Assembly (NCBI GenBank): GCA_963693365.1
Contig: CAVNZM010000001.1
Location: 496,001-560,000 of the forward strand
Source of the DNA: Amoebidium appalachense
Taxonomy: Eukaryota; Ichthyosporea
DNA: 64,000 nt
Reading direction: 5' to 3'
Part shown: positions 9,748 through 21,260 of the stretch, one piece after another
How the letters are laid out: every line of letters begins with the position of its first letter
How positions within the stretch are numbered: position 1 is the stretch's first letter
Made by a program: the position numbers and the translations under genes
The notes under the pieces: generated by a model
What the model was told of the DNA's origin: nothing
Database searches by the model: none
What the model saw: only the letters and a program-made list of their open reading frames with translations

Positions 9748-11490
9748 TTTGAAGCTTGCTTACTTAGGTTATTTGCACATCACCCTAGGTTTCAATATAT
9801 TCTTCACATACACCCATGCCAATCCGCTTTTCGTAAAAACAATTCATGTTATGTTCAAATAATGGCACTGCACGATTCTATGCAAGTTGGTGCACGATAT
9901 GTTGGCTTTATTGATTGGAAAACTGCTTACGATTCTGTCTCTCCTGGTCTCCTATGGGAAAAGCTTGCTGCACGGGGTGTACCACACTGCATTGGTGTTC
10001 TGTTAGAAGCACTCTTGTCTCAAACCTATGGTAGAGCTGTGGTTAATGGGCATCTTTCATATGGTTTTGCTCGTACTAGAGGTCTCTTGCAGGGTTCATT
10101 GCTTAGCCCCTTTTTGTTTAACCTATTTATAGATGATTTGGCTGTCAAGATTTACGCCGAAAACGATGACCCTATTAATAACTTTCCGCCTGCACTTCTC
10201 TATGCTGATGATCTGTCCCTCCTTGCCCGTACCCCTAGACGCCTGCAAAGATTGTTCCATGTAGTGTCAGAGTGGTGCAAGGCAAACCTTATGATCCTTA
10301 ACATAGACAAATGTGGTGTTCTTGTACCTGATATAGCCAACAATTTACACACATTTACATTATCATCTAAACCTGTACCTATAGTTCCAGAATACAAATA
10401 TCTTGGTGTTCCGGTTGATTCTGTTGGTGTTATGTTTCCCCATATGGTCGAAAAGAGGGTAGATTTGGCTCGTAAGCGGTTAGCTTTCTTCTCGGCTAAT
10501 ATTTTTAAAGACACACCCCTCCATCCTTCTATTAGACTTACATTTATTCGCACTTTTGTCTTCCCGGCATGTGAATATGGTTTACCCCTTCTCGCCGCTT
10601 GGATCAAGAAAGAGAGAACTAGAGCGCTTAAACCCTTGGCAAATTTCCTTGAAGCAGAAGTTGCCTCCTTTCTATCTAACAACTGTTGTAAACCTGGGCC
10701 TGTAACGCTCTCGATATATGGTCTGGTCCCAATAGCTGCTAGAGTATCCTATCTCGCGCTGAAATTCAATAAGCACCGCATAAGCCGCTTAAAGAAGTAT
10801 TTGCCCTCCCACCCTCTCTTCTCTATCCGACCTGTCCCCTCCTCACCTCTCCCCTCTTTCCTCCCCTCTCTCTCCCCTTCTCCCCTGGGCACAAATACAA
10901 ATAAACCCCGCAATAGTGTGTGTGTGACTTTGGACTGCCACTTACTTATTAAACATGTACACAATCACAAGATAATCACGCAATATAACAAATGGAAAAA
11001 GATTGACACCACACGACACTAGACCCGATGAAAGCATACACCTTGAAAAACTAAGCCTTATGTCTCGTTTTATATACTGACCGCATCAACCATATTGCCA
11101 AATATGGCACTCGCAAATGTATAACACCTAAATACATATTACCTTCCTGTAGAACTGGTCTTTCTCTAGCTGATGGTATTATTGATCAATTACCACGCTT
11201 TTACTGTACACGTGCTATACAGTGGAGATCTAAATAAGTATAAGGTGGCATCATTTGCATGCCCAAACAACACACACACACACCAGTTTAACCGGCCATG
11301 TATCGCCAAATGTAGTTTGATAGACAACATAATACCGCAACACACACACGTCACATTCACAACCGACACCCAGAAAGATAGCCTACCTGTAAATTACAAC
11401 ATCCTTGATTTTATACTAAACACGCGTAACTACGACCTGTTTATTAGATGTATTGATTGGCTTGAGAAACACATCACTACAAAATTATAG
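9748..11490 (+). mobile_element. Non-LTR retrotransposon, 3' part: RT palm/fingers and C-terminus
   Basis: This is the continuation of the LINE that begins at the left edge. It resumes with FEACLLR, in frame with the codons before the gypsy insertion. It carries the core RT motifs: first catalytic aspartate in GFIDWKTAYDS, then GLLQGSLLSPFLFN, then the YADD box (LLYADDLSLL near 10200-10228), and the following KYLGVPVD region. The main frame ends at 11022 after a low-complexity Pro/Ser stretch. Homologous-looking C-terminal sequence continues in other frames: IAKYGTRKCITP near 11090-11125, and a NNTHTHQFNRPCIAKC segment ending at a stop at 11488-11490. At least two frameshifts therefore lie downstream of the RT. 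A (CA)n array follows directly. No poly(A) tail was seen at 11490. Confidence 0.88.
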
Positions 11491-11502
11491 CGCACGCGCA
11501 CA

Positions 11503-11504
11503 CA

Positions 11505-11561
<57 letters not shown>

Positions 11562-11612
11562 CCAGCTGATACCGAGTGTCCCAGGGGAGCCCCTTTAAAA
11601 AAAAAAATTATA

Positions 11613-11644
<32 letters not shown>

Positions 11645-11960
11645 AATAATAATAATAATAAAAAAAACGGGGAACCCCAACTAATTGATTTCTCCTTGTA
11701 GTCTTTATGGTGTCTCGTAGAGAAAGTAAACCCTGATATATAGTCATATATTCCGAGCAAAACCCCCCCCCCCATACCTGAGACTGGTTCTCTTTGCCTC
11801 GAGTAAACAGCGTAAACCCCATATAGTCATCACCCGACATCTATGTACGTGTTCATGATATACCGCTGAGGGGATATTTCGAGCAACCCCCCCCCCCCCC
11901 CATACCTGAGACTGGTTTCTCTTTGCCTCGAGTAAACAGCGTAAACCCCCGGTATAATAT
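11503..11960. repeat. (CA)n array plus dispersed repeat X, with internal duplication
   Basis: A (CA)n array (about 11505-11561) is followed by ACCAGCTGATACCGAGTGTC, CCAGGGG, an A-rich tract, (TA)n and (TAA)n (to about 11667), and then two copies of a roughly 60-base unit containing CCTGAGACTGG, TTGCCTCGAGTAAAC and AGCGTAAACCCC (near 11770-11822 and 11908-11955). The same blocks in the same order occur inverted at 33300-32835, so this is a dispersed repeat family. Given its position just after the LINE and its A-rich tail, it may be a LINE 3' relic or a SINE; this is inference. Confidence 0.7.
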
Positions 11961-12027
11961 ACCACAGGCGGCCACCATCGCGCAAACAATCCCCATAGAA
12001 TACATTATTCTTCTTCGTTTGTCTGTA

Positions 12028-12090
<63 letters not shown>

Positions 12091-12376
12091 TGCATATATC
12101 CCACCGACGCTCTATATTTTTCCCGAAACTACATGTAATGGTGCACGTGGGGGCCGGGGGGCTCATGCTTCTAAGGATATCTTTCATATCTTTCTCTATT
12201 GATGAATTGCGTCAATGTATACGATAAATTCCTCTTTTGCCCATTTCGCCTCTTTCCTACTTTTTTTTTTGACTGTTGTTTAAATTCTTTTTATTACATT
12301 AAATTTTTTTTTTGGCTGCTGCTAGATATAAGTAGGTGCTAGGTGGGCGCATTTCTCAATCAAAAAAAAGACTGCC

Positions 12377-12436
<60 letters not shown>

Positions 12437-13570
12437 CATATACTATATTAGTATATATATATACCTACATACATACAAACATATATCATGGATGTTTTAT
12501 CATGGTCAGTTTATCATGTTGTTTGAAATCATGAAAATTGGCCATATTCTGATAGATTTAAAGAATTTTCTAGCATACACGTACACTTAAGGTTTTGCCC
12601 GCTGGTGTCCTTTGTCACTTGTCGCTTTATTTTTATTTCGTAGCTTTGGCTTTATCAGTTCTATTGGTGGTTATGTAGTCTGTGGCTGCACGTTGCCTTC
12701 ATCAACGGATCAATAAAACCGAGTCAAAAGAAAAAAAATTCTAGGATTCATGATTATATCTATGTCGTCATTTGCTCCGCGTCTAGGAGTAGTGATTGTT
12801 GTTTGTTGCATCTTATCTATGATATATTTCGAACAATTGTTGTCATTTTCATCAATATATCAATAAAGTGATTATAAGGTAAGGTTTTACAATCAGAAAT
12901 CTTGGGGTTTTACGAGCACATCAATAAAGTCATTATAATAATAATAAAAAGGAATTACGTACTATTGCAGCCAGGTATAGGGTGAATGTGTCTTAGAGAG
13001 GATGATTGGATACCTAAGTGCGTTTCCATACAGACCCATCATCGATACCAGATGTCACAGCTGGCGGAAGCAATAATCGTGAGGCCAACGTTGCAACGTT
13101 GTACTAGTGTTCGAACGTCTTCACTTTACCGTATGTGACAACAATCTACAGTGTACTCTTCACGAGGATACGAAAGACTACTCGTGCCGAAGAAACAGGA
13201 GACTTTTCGCAGCCTTGACAAAAACTATTGTAAGTAGGCGAACCGCATATGCAAGCAAGCTAACTGTAACATTATTGCGACTATCAATAGGCATGCGCAA
13301 GCAAGATTACTGTAACCTGACTGCGACTATCAATATGCGTTGCAAAGTTGAGCATCTCGCAAAACTGGGCTATGACTACCATTGGGGCTCACTTTCGGTG
13401 TGTTGCAGTCGGTTTTCCATGTACTGTACACCTTATATGATGACAGTCGTTGTGCATCGAAACCAAACGTGTTCTTTTGTTAGGCATGGCATGAAGAACG
13501 CCAAAGCACTCAACAAGTTTAAAAATCTTCCCTCCGCAGAAGGCAGCTGTGGTTAGCCCCTGCCAGTGGG
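11961..13570. other. Non-coding stretch: (TA)n, (CA)n and retroposon-like 3' tails
   Basis: This stretch holds a (TA)n array at about 12026-12088 and a (CA)n plus (TA)n array at about 12378-12465. At 12710-12740 a polyadenylation-like AATAAA is followed by an A run. At 12860-12950 there are two copies of the motif ATCAATAAAGTNATTATAA, the second with a (TAA)n-like tail. No convincing exon was found; short frames near 13107-13556 show no recognisable domain. Confidence 0.5.
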
Positions 13571-13579
13571 CCCCCAACG

Positions 13580-15686
13580 ATGACAACCTCTACTGTATGC
13601 AATGTGCCTGCTGACGAGTCCTCCGAGTTTAAAAAGTCAGGGGTCGGACGTCGTACTCTCCGTTCGCAGCTTTTGAACAAAATCAAAACGTGGTTGGTTC
13701 GCGGTGTCGTCCTCTTCGCCATTTGGCAAAATTTTCTCTCTGGTAACGCCAACGATTCTGGTGGCATCAAACAACTCAACACGAGCACCTCACTGGAAAA
13801 GCAAGGCGGCACAGTACCCAGTACACTCGTATCAATATGGGTCAATGAGGCTGCATGTGTGAAGCGCCGATCCAGTTTGGCATTGAACGAAAAGCGCCGA
13901 ATGCTCAGGGACTCCAGGTGGATATTGTTCAACGTGACTCGTCTCGGAGAAAACAGGGAACTACTGAACAACTGGCTGTCGCCCGCTGCCCAGTCTTGGC
14001 TAACAAACAGCTGCCCAGATGTTGTCGCTCACCATAAGCGTGTACCATACTTTAGACAACTCGACGACGACACCCTTCATCCAATTGTCGATGCCCAATA
14101 TGCTGCTATGGGTGTATGCATGCTAAAACACCTAAACGATGAGCTAGAACGTCAAGGTCTTCAGTTCATCTTGGTCGTTGGTACCGCAATTGGCGCACAT
14201 CGGCATCACGGAGTGATACCGTGGGACGATGATCTTGATATTGCAGCGCCCCTCAGCCAAATAGAGGCCTTTATCGCAGTTCTGGAGTCCTTATCAGCAG
14301 GTAGGTGTTATGCTTTCGTGCCGTGTGCAACAGCAAGGTGTCAATGAGCAGCAGTAGGCATGCCTAAACGTTGCAAGTGTGCACATTTTGGTGCCCGGTG
14401 TTATACCCAAGGTGTGGGAAGCTGGTGCTGTAACAGAACAGCGTGAGGCACCATATTGTCAATATTAGCCCATGACCTAAGAGCTCTGCTAACCCAGGAA
14501 CCCTATCAACACCTTTCCACGGCCTGATCGTTCAGCTAAAAAGTCTTCCAAGCTAGACACTATTGCGACTTGAATCACACAAAAATGCAGCATTGGTAGC
14601 CTCGGAAATTTCGTCACGTTTGCAAGGTTCTCAGGAAAAGAGATATGCGGTTGTGTTTGCATGGCTATTCATCAAATCATAGTACATCCCAAAACAAGGT
14701 GCACGGGAAGGCGGAGGGGGGGGGAGGGGGGGGGGGGGGGGGGGGGGGGGGCGACTGCTAACTCACAAATCCTTGCGAAAAATCATCTCCGATAAAGCAC
14801 TCCAAAGTATGTGACCCCAGTTAACGTCCATACACAGGCTAGTCCTTGTTGTTGGTGTAACAAAACCAACTTTTGGTGGTAAAGTAGCATGTACTGCATA
14901 ACCACGAATTAGTGCATTTTGCCTTAGTCTTATTCTCACCACAACGGCTTGTACTTTAGTGCAAGTGAGCAGTGAGCATGCCTACAAGATGGCTCTGCAA
15001 CAGCCCTTTCCAAATCTCTCCAAACCAATTTCCTGGGGTGTTGAAAGTTGTTCAGAAAAACGCAGAAACGACGGGGGCCGTGTATGAATGTAAAAAGAAG
15101 TGTGTGTTCGGTATGTGTGCAACAGCCCGGCTAACACTTACATGTCAAAGCAGACGGGTTTCGGTGGAAGCAGATGAACCCCCAGAAGATCAAGATGTGG
15201 CACGTGTTGACTCCCCATGTCACCAACCCGCACCCTATTTTTGAGTGGAATGCCCCCTGTGTCGATGTGTACTTCTACAAGGATCAGGAAAACGAGGCAC
15301 CATGGTTTTACAAGGGTGATTGGTATCCCACACACTACCTGCGGAACACTCAGCGACTTTATTTTGGTGGGGCATGGCTGCCTGCTCCAGTACGCTCCTT
15401 AGAAACCCTGTCGGTGACATACGATGATTTGGTCTACTGTGTTGACAAAGGCTACAACCACCGCCATGAAACCACCCCCCTTTCGAATCCTTATTTTATG
15501 ACCATTGATTGCTGCTATGTTGCAGAGAGAATCCCGTTCGTTTTTCGAGAAAGACACCTGTGGAACTCCACAGAGCCGTACAGGGGAGTAACCGAGGAGC
15601 TTAGGGTGGGGAACACTGCAATTCATAAGGTGGTTTATGACGAAAATGGTGTCGGCACTGTGGTGCCTTATCCCATCACTGCATAG
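13580..15686 (+). CDS. LicD-family (fukutin-related type) protein, two exons
   Basis: Exon 1 is 13580-14300 and exon 2 is 15151-15686, joined by a GT-AG intron (donor GTAGGT, phase 1, 850 bases); together they encode 418 residues. A basic patch and a hydrophobic stretch at about residues 36-54 (KTWLVRGVVLFAIWQNFL) predict a type II signal anchor, so the protein is probably lumenal in ER or Golgi. Near residues 203-225 is the LicD signature, VGTAIGAHRHHG followed by VIPWDDDLDI, the nucleotidyltransferase-fold active site of phosphocholine and ribitol-phosphate transferases. Exon 2 supplies the family's downstream half (HPIFEWNAPCVDVYFY, and a region with VFRERHLWNSTEPY). The substrate cannot be named. 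The ATG was chosen because a stop lies just upstream (13554-13556). The intron contains a G run at about 14716-14751. Confidence 0.85.
14301..15150 (+). other. Intron of the LicD-family gene
   Basis: Donor GTAGGT follows CAGCAG, and the acceptor AG lies in ATGTCAAAG. The phase is 1 on both sides. It holds a long G-rich run near 14714-14751. An alternative acceptor three bases on would break the frame. Confidence 0.75.
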
Positions 15687-15689
15687 GAA

Positions 15690-16172
15690 ATATGTGCATC
15701 TGCCCATTCGCAGGCTTAGGACACCCCGAGGTCTTGCCAGTAAGTAATTGATGCCGATCTTTTAAAGCTAAATCTGCACTCGTATCGATGCCTTCCATCA
15801 CCCTCAACACACACGGATAACCATTTTTTAAAGCAGGCAACTTAAGTGTACTGTCCGGTCGGTAGAAATAGCAAACCATTAAAAGGAATTCTTTTAGTAT
15901 TTCGGATCGGTCTTTCCGTATGGTTTAGCGCAATGTGATGGGCTTAATGGGCCCTGCTTGACGCGAAAGGCCAAAATTTCTGGCTACAAGAATCCTCATT
16001 CAAATAATATTGAGGCATGTCTCCTGCACAGTGTGTCTTCTGTTGTTATATAATTTATCTTGTTCAATTTGTGTCGTTTGTGTCTCTCCTCTGATACAAA
16101 CTGGATGGATGTAGAAGTAGAAAAGCTGATGCAAGAAAAACCGGAAAAGATGTATTGGTGGACATATGTCGC

Positions 16173-16247
<75 letters not shown>

Positions 16248-16752
16248 AGGGAGGGGGGAGGGGTGAGTGTCCCGTCCTTGCGTGTGTGTGTGTGTGTGTG
16301 TCAGTGTGTGCGAGTGTGTGCAACCTGCTAAGAAAGAATGTAACGGTTCACATTAATGGGCCCACGGTGCTCTGTGCGCCTTTCTGTGCGAAAATGTGTG
16401 CAATGCCATATATCTGTGTGTGTATTTGGATTCTGTTTCGTTCGTCACTGGGTTTGTTCGTGTGTGTGGGTCCAAAAAAGGGGGAAAAAAAGAATTGCTC
16501 GCCCGAGAAAAAAGACCCACAGAGGACGGGGGGAGGGGGGGGGGGGGGGGGGGGGGGTGACGAGGGTCGGTGCGAACAGTGTCTGGGTGTACGTTTGGAT
16601 TTTGTGTTCGTTTGTCACTGGAAATGTTTGTGACTGTGCGTGGTGTATGTATGTGTGCACGTGTGTGTATCACAATGTGTGTGTGTGTGTGTGTGTGTGT
16701 GCCTCCGTGTCACGGTGCACGGAGTGTGTGTCCTCCCCCATTTTTTTTTTTT

Positions 16753-16783
<31 letters not shown>

Positions 16784-17075
16784 GTGCGATATTGTGTGCA
16801 TGTGTCTGTGTTTACATTTTAAGTTTGTGTTTGTTTGTCGCTTGGTGTAAACCTGTGAGAGTGGTGTGTGTGGGTTTGTGTGCACGTTTGTATCAAACCT
16901 GTGAGAGTGGTGTGTGTGGGTTTGTGTGCACGTTTGTATCACAATGTGTGTGTATATGAGCCCTCATCCGTGTCACAGTGCACGGTGCGTGTGTGTCCCC
17001 CCCCCCCTCCCCCCCTCCCCCCCCCCCCCTCTACACACACACACACCACCACCACCACCACCACCACCACCATCG

Positions 17076-17118
<43 letters not shown>

Positions 17119-17554
17119 ACCCCCCCCCCCCCCCCCCAAAAAAAAATAAAAATAAAAATAAAATAAAAAAACTCCGCAGCAAAAAAAAACAAACGCTAAA
17201 AAACCCCCCCAACAGGGCAGAGGGGGGCTCACAGGAAATTTTTGCACCGGGAAATTTTTGCACTGAGACCGATACATGGGTCAGAAAATTTTTGCACCAC
17301 GCAACCTGCCCCCCCCCCCCCCCCCCCCCCCCCTCCTCTTCCCCTCAACACATGTCACAGACACCAACCCCACCCACACATCAGTCGTATGCACGTAATA
17401 GAACAGTGGGAAGGCTTGTGCGTGACCTGCCAATACAGGAGCCTATATACATATACATCACGATCATGATACATGACTTCGGCATGCCGTCGGAGCAACT
17501 GATTAGGGTCTAGAGTCTATGTTTCTCGGCCGTAGAGTTCACTGATTTAACTTA

Positions 17555-17586
<32 letters not shown>

Positions 17587-17669
17587 CCGCCGCGCGGTCC
17601 TGTGGGTCTTTTTCTGGGCTACGGGAGGTGCTCTTTTTTATTTATTTTTATTTTATTCTTTTTCTTTTT

Positions 17670-17704
<35 letters not shown>

Positions 17705-17995
17705 ACAAAACACACCCACACCGGGCACAGTGGCACGGACACAAACACAAATACGATGTTGTGATACAGACACATACACACATACAACTGGCACATAAAC
17801 ACAACCAGGCACACAGATTCGACATGTACACACAAACATATGCACATTTTCGCACAGAAAGGTATATATGGGTATGATTGAGGCAGGTCACACCGGGCAC
17901 CGTGGGCCTATTGATAATTTACAGTAAATCATGCACTTAATTTCCTTCTTAGCCTGTGGCACTTACACACACACACACACACAAACACACAGCGA

Positions 17996-18082
<87 letters not shown>

Positions 18083-18240
18083 ACACACATACACACACAC
18101 ACAGCGACATTTTCGGTCTTATTGATCAACCTGTGGTAAAGTAGAAAACCTTCCCGGAGAACTTCAAGCTAACCAGAAAAGAAATACGATCTGCTGCCGT
18201 GACTTGAACTTGTTTATTGATTGTGCATAGGGTCGGAAGG
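15690..18240. repeat. GT/CA-rich block with C and G runs and an inverted duplication
   Basis: After the LicD gene comes about 450 bases without a recognisable feature, then (TG)n at about 16177-16245, G runs at about 16526-16557 and 16763-16784, a 46-base tandem duplication at about 16848-16940 (unit containing AAACCTGTGAGAGTGGTG), C runs at about 17074-17137, 17311-17333 and 17557-17585, and a G run at 17671-17701. A (CA)n array fills about 18000-18080. Segments near 16340-16420 reappear inverted at about 17840-17915 (shared words ATTTTCGCACAGAAAGG and GCACCGTGGGCC). No coding sequence is supported; long frames here are repeat translations. Confidence 0.75.
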
Positions 18241-18855
18241 CCACAACCCCCCCCCCCCCCCCCCCCCCCGTTACCATGATTTTTCCCCCATGTCAGCCTC
18301 GGTAGCCCCCAGAATATTTCGTAATTTTCTGTGGAAAAATCTAGTGCTAATTTTCATAGCCTACGGTTGCAATGGCCCCTAATTACCGTATAAGTATGAT
18401 CATATATAGGCGGTACCGTACTACATACTCTATTATAATGTTGTCTATATATCGTGAGATCCCGTTGGTAAATCGGTTGAACCGTGACACATGTTTTACT
18501 GACATGTTCCAACCCTCCCCCCTCCTCCCCCCCCCCCCCTCCCCGCCTTCCCCGCGTAAACTTATGACACTTCAGCCCCAGGTAGTGCCCGGAAATGACA
18601 TTCAGCAGAATAATATCATGGCCGTGATACTTAGCAAAATCTCTTACTTGCTTACCCAACATCAGCACTACACAACTCTCCTCCCAAAGACGCACTGCAC
18701 TCAGGTGCTTGGTGATACAACCATTTAGGGTCACTTTAAAACCGTTCTAGAACATCAATTAATTTATCGCATCTGACCTTTCGGCACACAAACCATTTAC
18801 AATGCAATTGAAATTTCGTGAAGCATTTAGCACCCCAACACCAGCACACCCAGCC

Positions 18856-18902
<47 letters not shown>

Positions 18903-19317
18903 ATACACGTGCGCCGGCACACATCCATACATACATGACACACGGCACACACAAAGTCAGCTGAGAAACCTCCAATATTCACCCAAACAAAAAACGTAAT
19001 AATACGGTGCAGTTAAATGGGAAGGTTACTGAGTTTGATGTTACCCTATCTAATTGCACTGCATAAGAGGACTTTCAGATACGGGCCGCAGTGAAGCTTT
19101 TTAGGTGATCCGTGCTGTCTATCGGCATGCAAAACCTGCTTGTGCAGAGCCGTGTGGCCCCTCCACGGCAGTGCCACTGTGTCCGTTACTCCTTTAACAT
19201 GTAACTACACAGTCAGGATGAAAATAACTTACCTATAATACAATTAGTTTTATTTGAGGTTTCTTGAAGGAAATTACCACCTAAGGAGTCACTGAGGCTA
19301 CAGGAAACCGGCCATAT

Positions 19318-19396
<79 letters not shown>

Positions 19397-19494
19397 AATG
19401 TATTGTTTTCGGGCCCCATGCAGGTGGTGTGCGTATAATAGCAGCTTTCCGAACTATTTGGGGTACAATACGGACAGTTTTAAGGAAACCAATA

Positions 19495-19530
<36 letters not shown>

Positions 19531-20619
19531 GGGGGGCTCCCATATCCCCTCTCCCTTCTCCCCTTCTCACAGCTCCCCTGCGAGCGAGGGGGGAGGGGGG
19601 GGGGGGGGGGGGGGGGGCCGAACATAAAAATGCCCGGTGGATATGACGTCATTATGCCGTCATGATGTAGTGGGAATGTCAATTGCAAAATAATGCATAT
19701 GAATAAAAAGATAATTTCCGTGATGTTGGTCCTGAACCCAGTTTGTCCTGAAACCGGTTCAGGACAGAAAAAGGGACGAAGCAAACAGAAAGTAGACACT
19801 TAAACTGCGAACGGCGTCCTTGAATAATATGTTAATGCTGCACTCATAAATGGTGCGCATGTTAATTCATAATTCAATTCATAAACAGGTAAAACTGCCA
19901 AGAGTAAAACCTCTGAGAAAGATCTCGGAGAAAGATCACGAACAGAGAAATAAAACATTCGATAAAGTATTTGCGCTCTCTCAGAGCCAGTGGTAGGAAA
20001 TAAAATCAGATGGTGCACTGATCTAAGAGAATAACTGTTGTGAAATAGTAGACCCTGTATATCTCATCTGCAACGAAACCGTCATGAACGAATCGCAAGG
20101 CAGAAACCAATTAAGGAAAATTGCAACCTTTTCTGCCAAGCGTATCTGTTCAACGTTCATTGAAGTTCTTCCAGAGTATTTGAGATGACCGCGCCAAACT
20201 TGTGGAAAAGGGGAATCCTTCGGATAGTGATTGATTTGTTACAATGTTTAACATTTTCTATACCGTAGGCCTTGGTTGCAAGAATGTTAGTAAAGTATTT
20301 TTTTTAATGTTTTTAAAGTGTTCTTTTTGGTAGTTTAATTTTATACTTGTTTTTATACTTGTTTGTTGTTTTTCAGCTCGTTTTTTATTGTTTATTTGTT
20401 GCTTTCTTCTGTCTTAACAAAGTGATCAATCGAAACTTTGCCTTCGAATTTCTTGTGCACGTGTACACTGTCTCCATATTTCTCTGTTTCTCTGTTGGAA
20501 TACATGTACTGCTCGCATAAAATGTGAAACAGAATAACCAATAAAAAGAATCAGAACAACTTATGCTGTTAAATCAAGTATGGATGCCCAGAGTTGTTCG
20601 AATTCCAGGCTGTAGCAGC

Positions 20620-20661
<42 letters not shown>

Positions 20662-21230
20662 TCCCTCTCGGAGTCAGAGGCCATTGATTGATAGTAATCA
20701 TCGAACCTGGGGTGCTCACCACACCGACCATGTGCACCAAAAGCTCGAAGCACGTGTGGCATACAGTTGCCTTTATAAACAAAAATGATATGATAAGTCA
20801 TAGCATTTACATATATTTGCATAAAAGTTTGCATACATTAGCATTTAAACAAGTTGATATATTTGCACTCATGGGCCGGTTCCCACCATAAAGGAGCGGT
20901 GCTGGATAAAAACAAAACAAAGGGTTTGAACAAAACAAATGAGCATTCCTATGTATTAAACCACCCTGACATACAATCGGCTTTGTAAGCACTTAAGACA
21001 TGCCTATCCACGTCGTATAAAAGGTGCAAAAACAACGTGGCTATAGTGTGTGATGTGCAAAATGGCGGTGGTGAACACTAAAGAGAATGTAGTGTATGCT
21101 CTCCATATGCCCGGTGGAAAAAAATGCCCCTGAGCCAAACCAGAAGAGCCCCGTTGTTCGGGTCATATGTGCATGTGAATTCAGCCTCCAAGAGATCTAC
21201 ATTGTGTCATCATTGAAATTCAGGTAACCC
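18241..21230. other. Non-coding stretch with C/G runs; no supported gene
   Basis: C runs occur at about 18247-18269, 18522-18543 and 18857-18888. A (TG)n array followed by a long G run occurs at about 19320-19394, with further G runs at about 19499-19530 and 19590-19617, and a C run at about 20622-20659. Between 19640 and 20600 the sequence is of ordinary composition and ends with a possible AATAAA (about 20541), but no exon with a recognisable domain was found. Confidence 0.5.
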
Positions 21231-21260
21231 GTAATGTTCCTCACTTGGCTACTTTTTTAT

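Noticed and set aside
16180-18125. Long frames in GT/CA and C/G arrays (also 23.0, 33.1, 34.5, 44.5, 48.1, 49.4, 57.2 and 58.1 kb)
   Set aside because: They are translations of dinucleotide or homopolymer repeats (Cys-Val, Thr-His, poly-Gly, poly-Pro) on both strands without domains.
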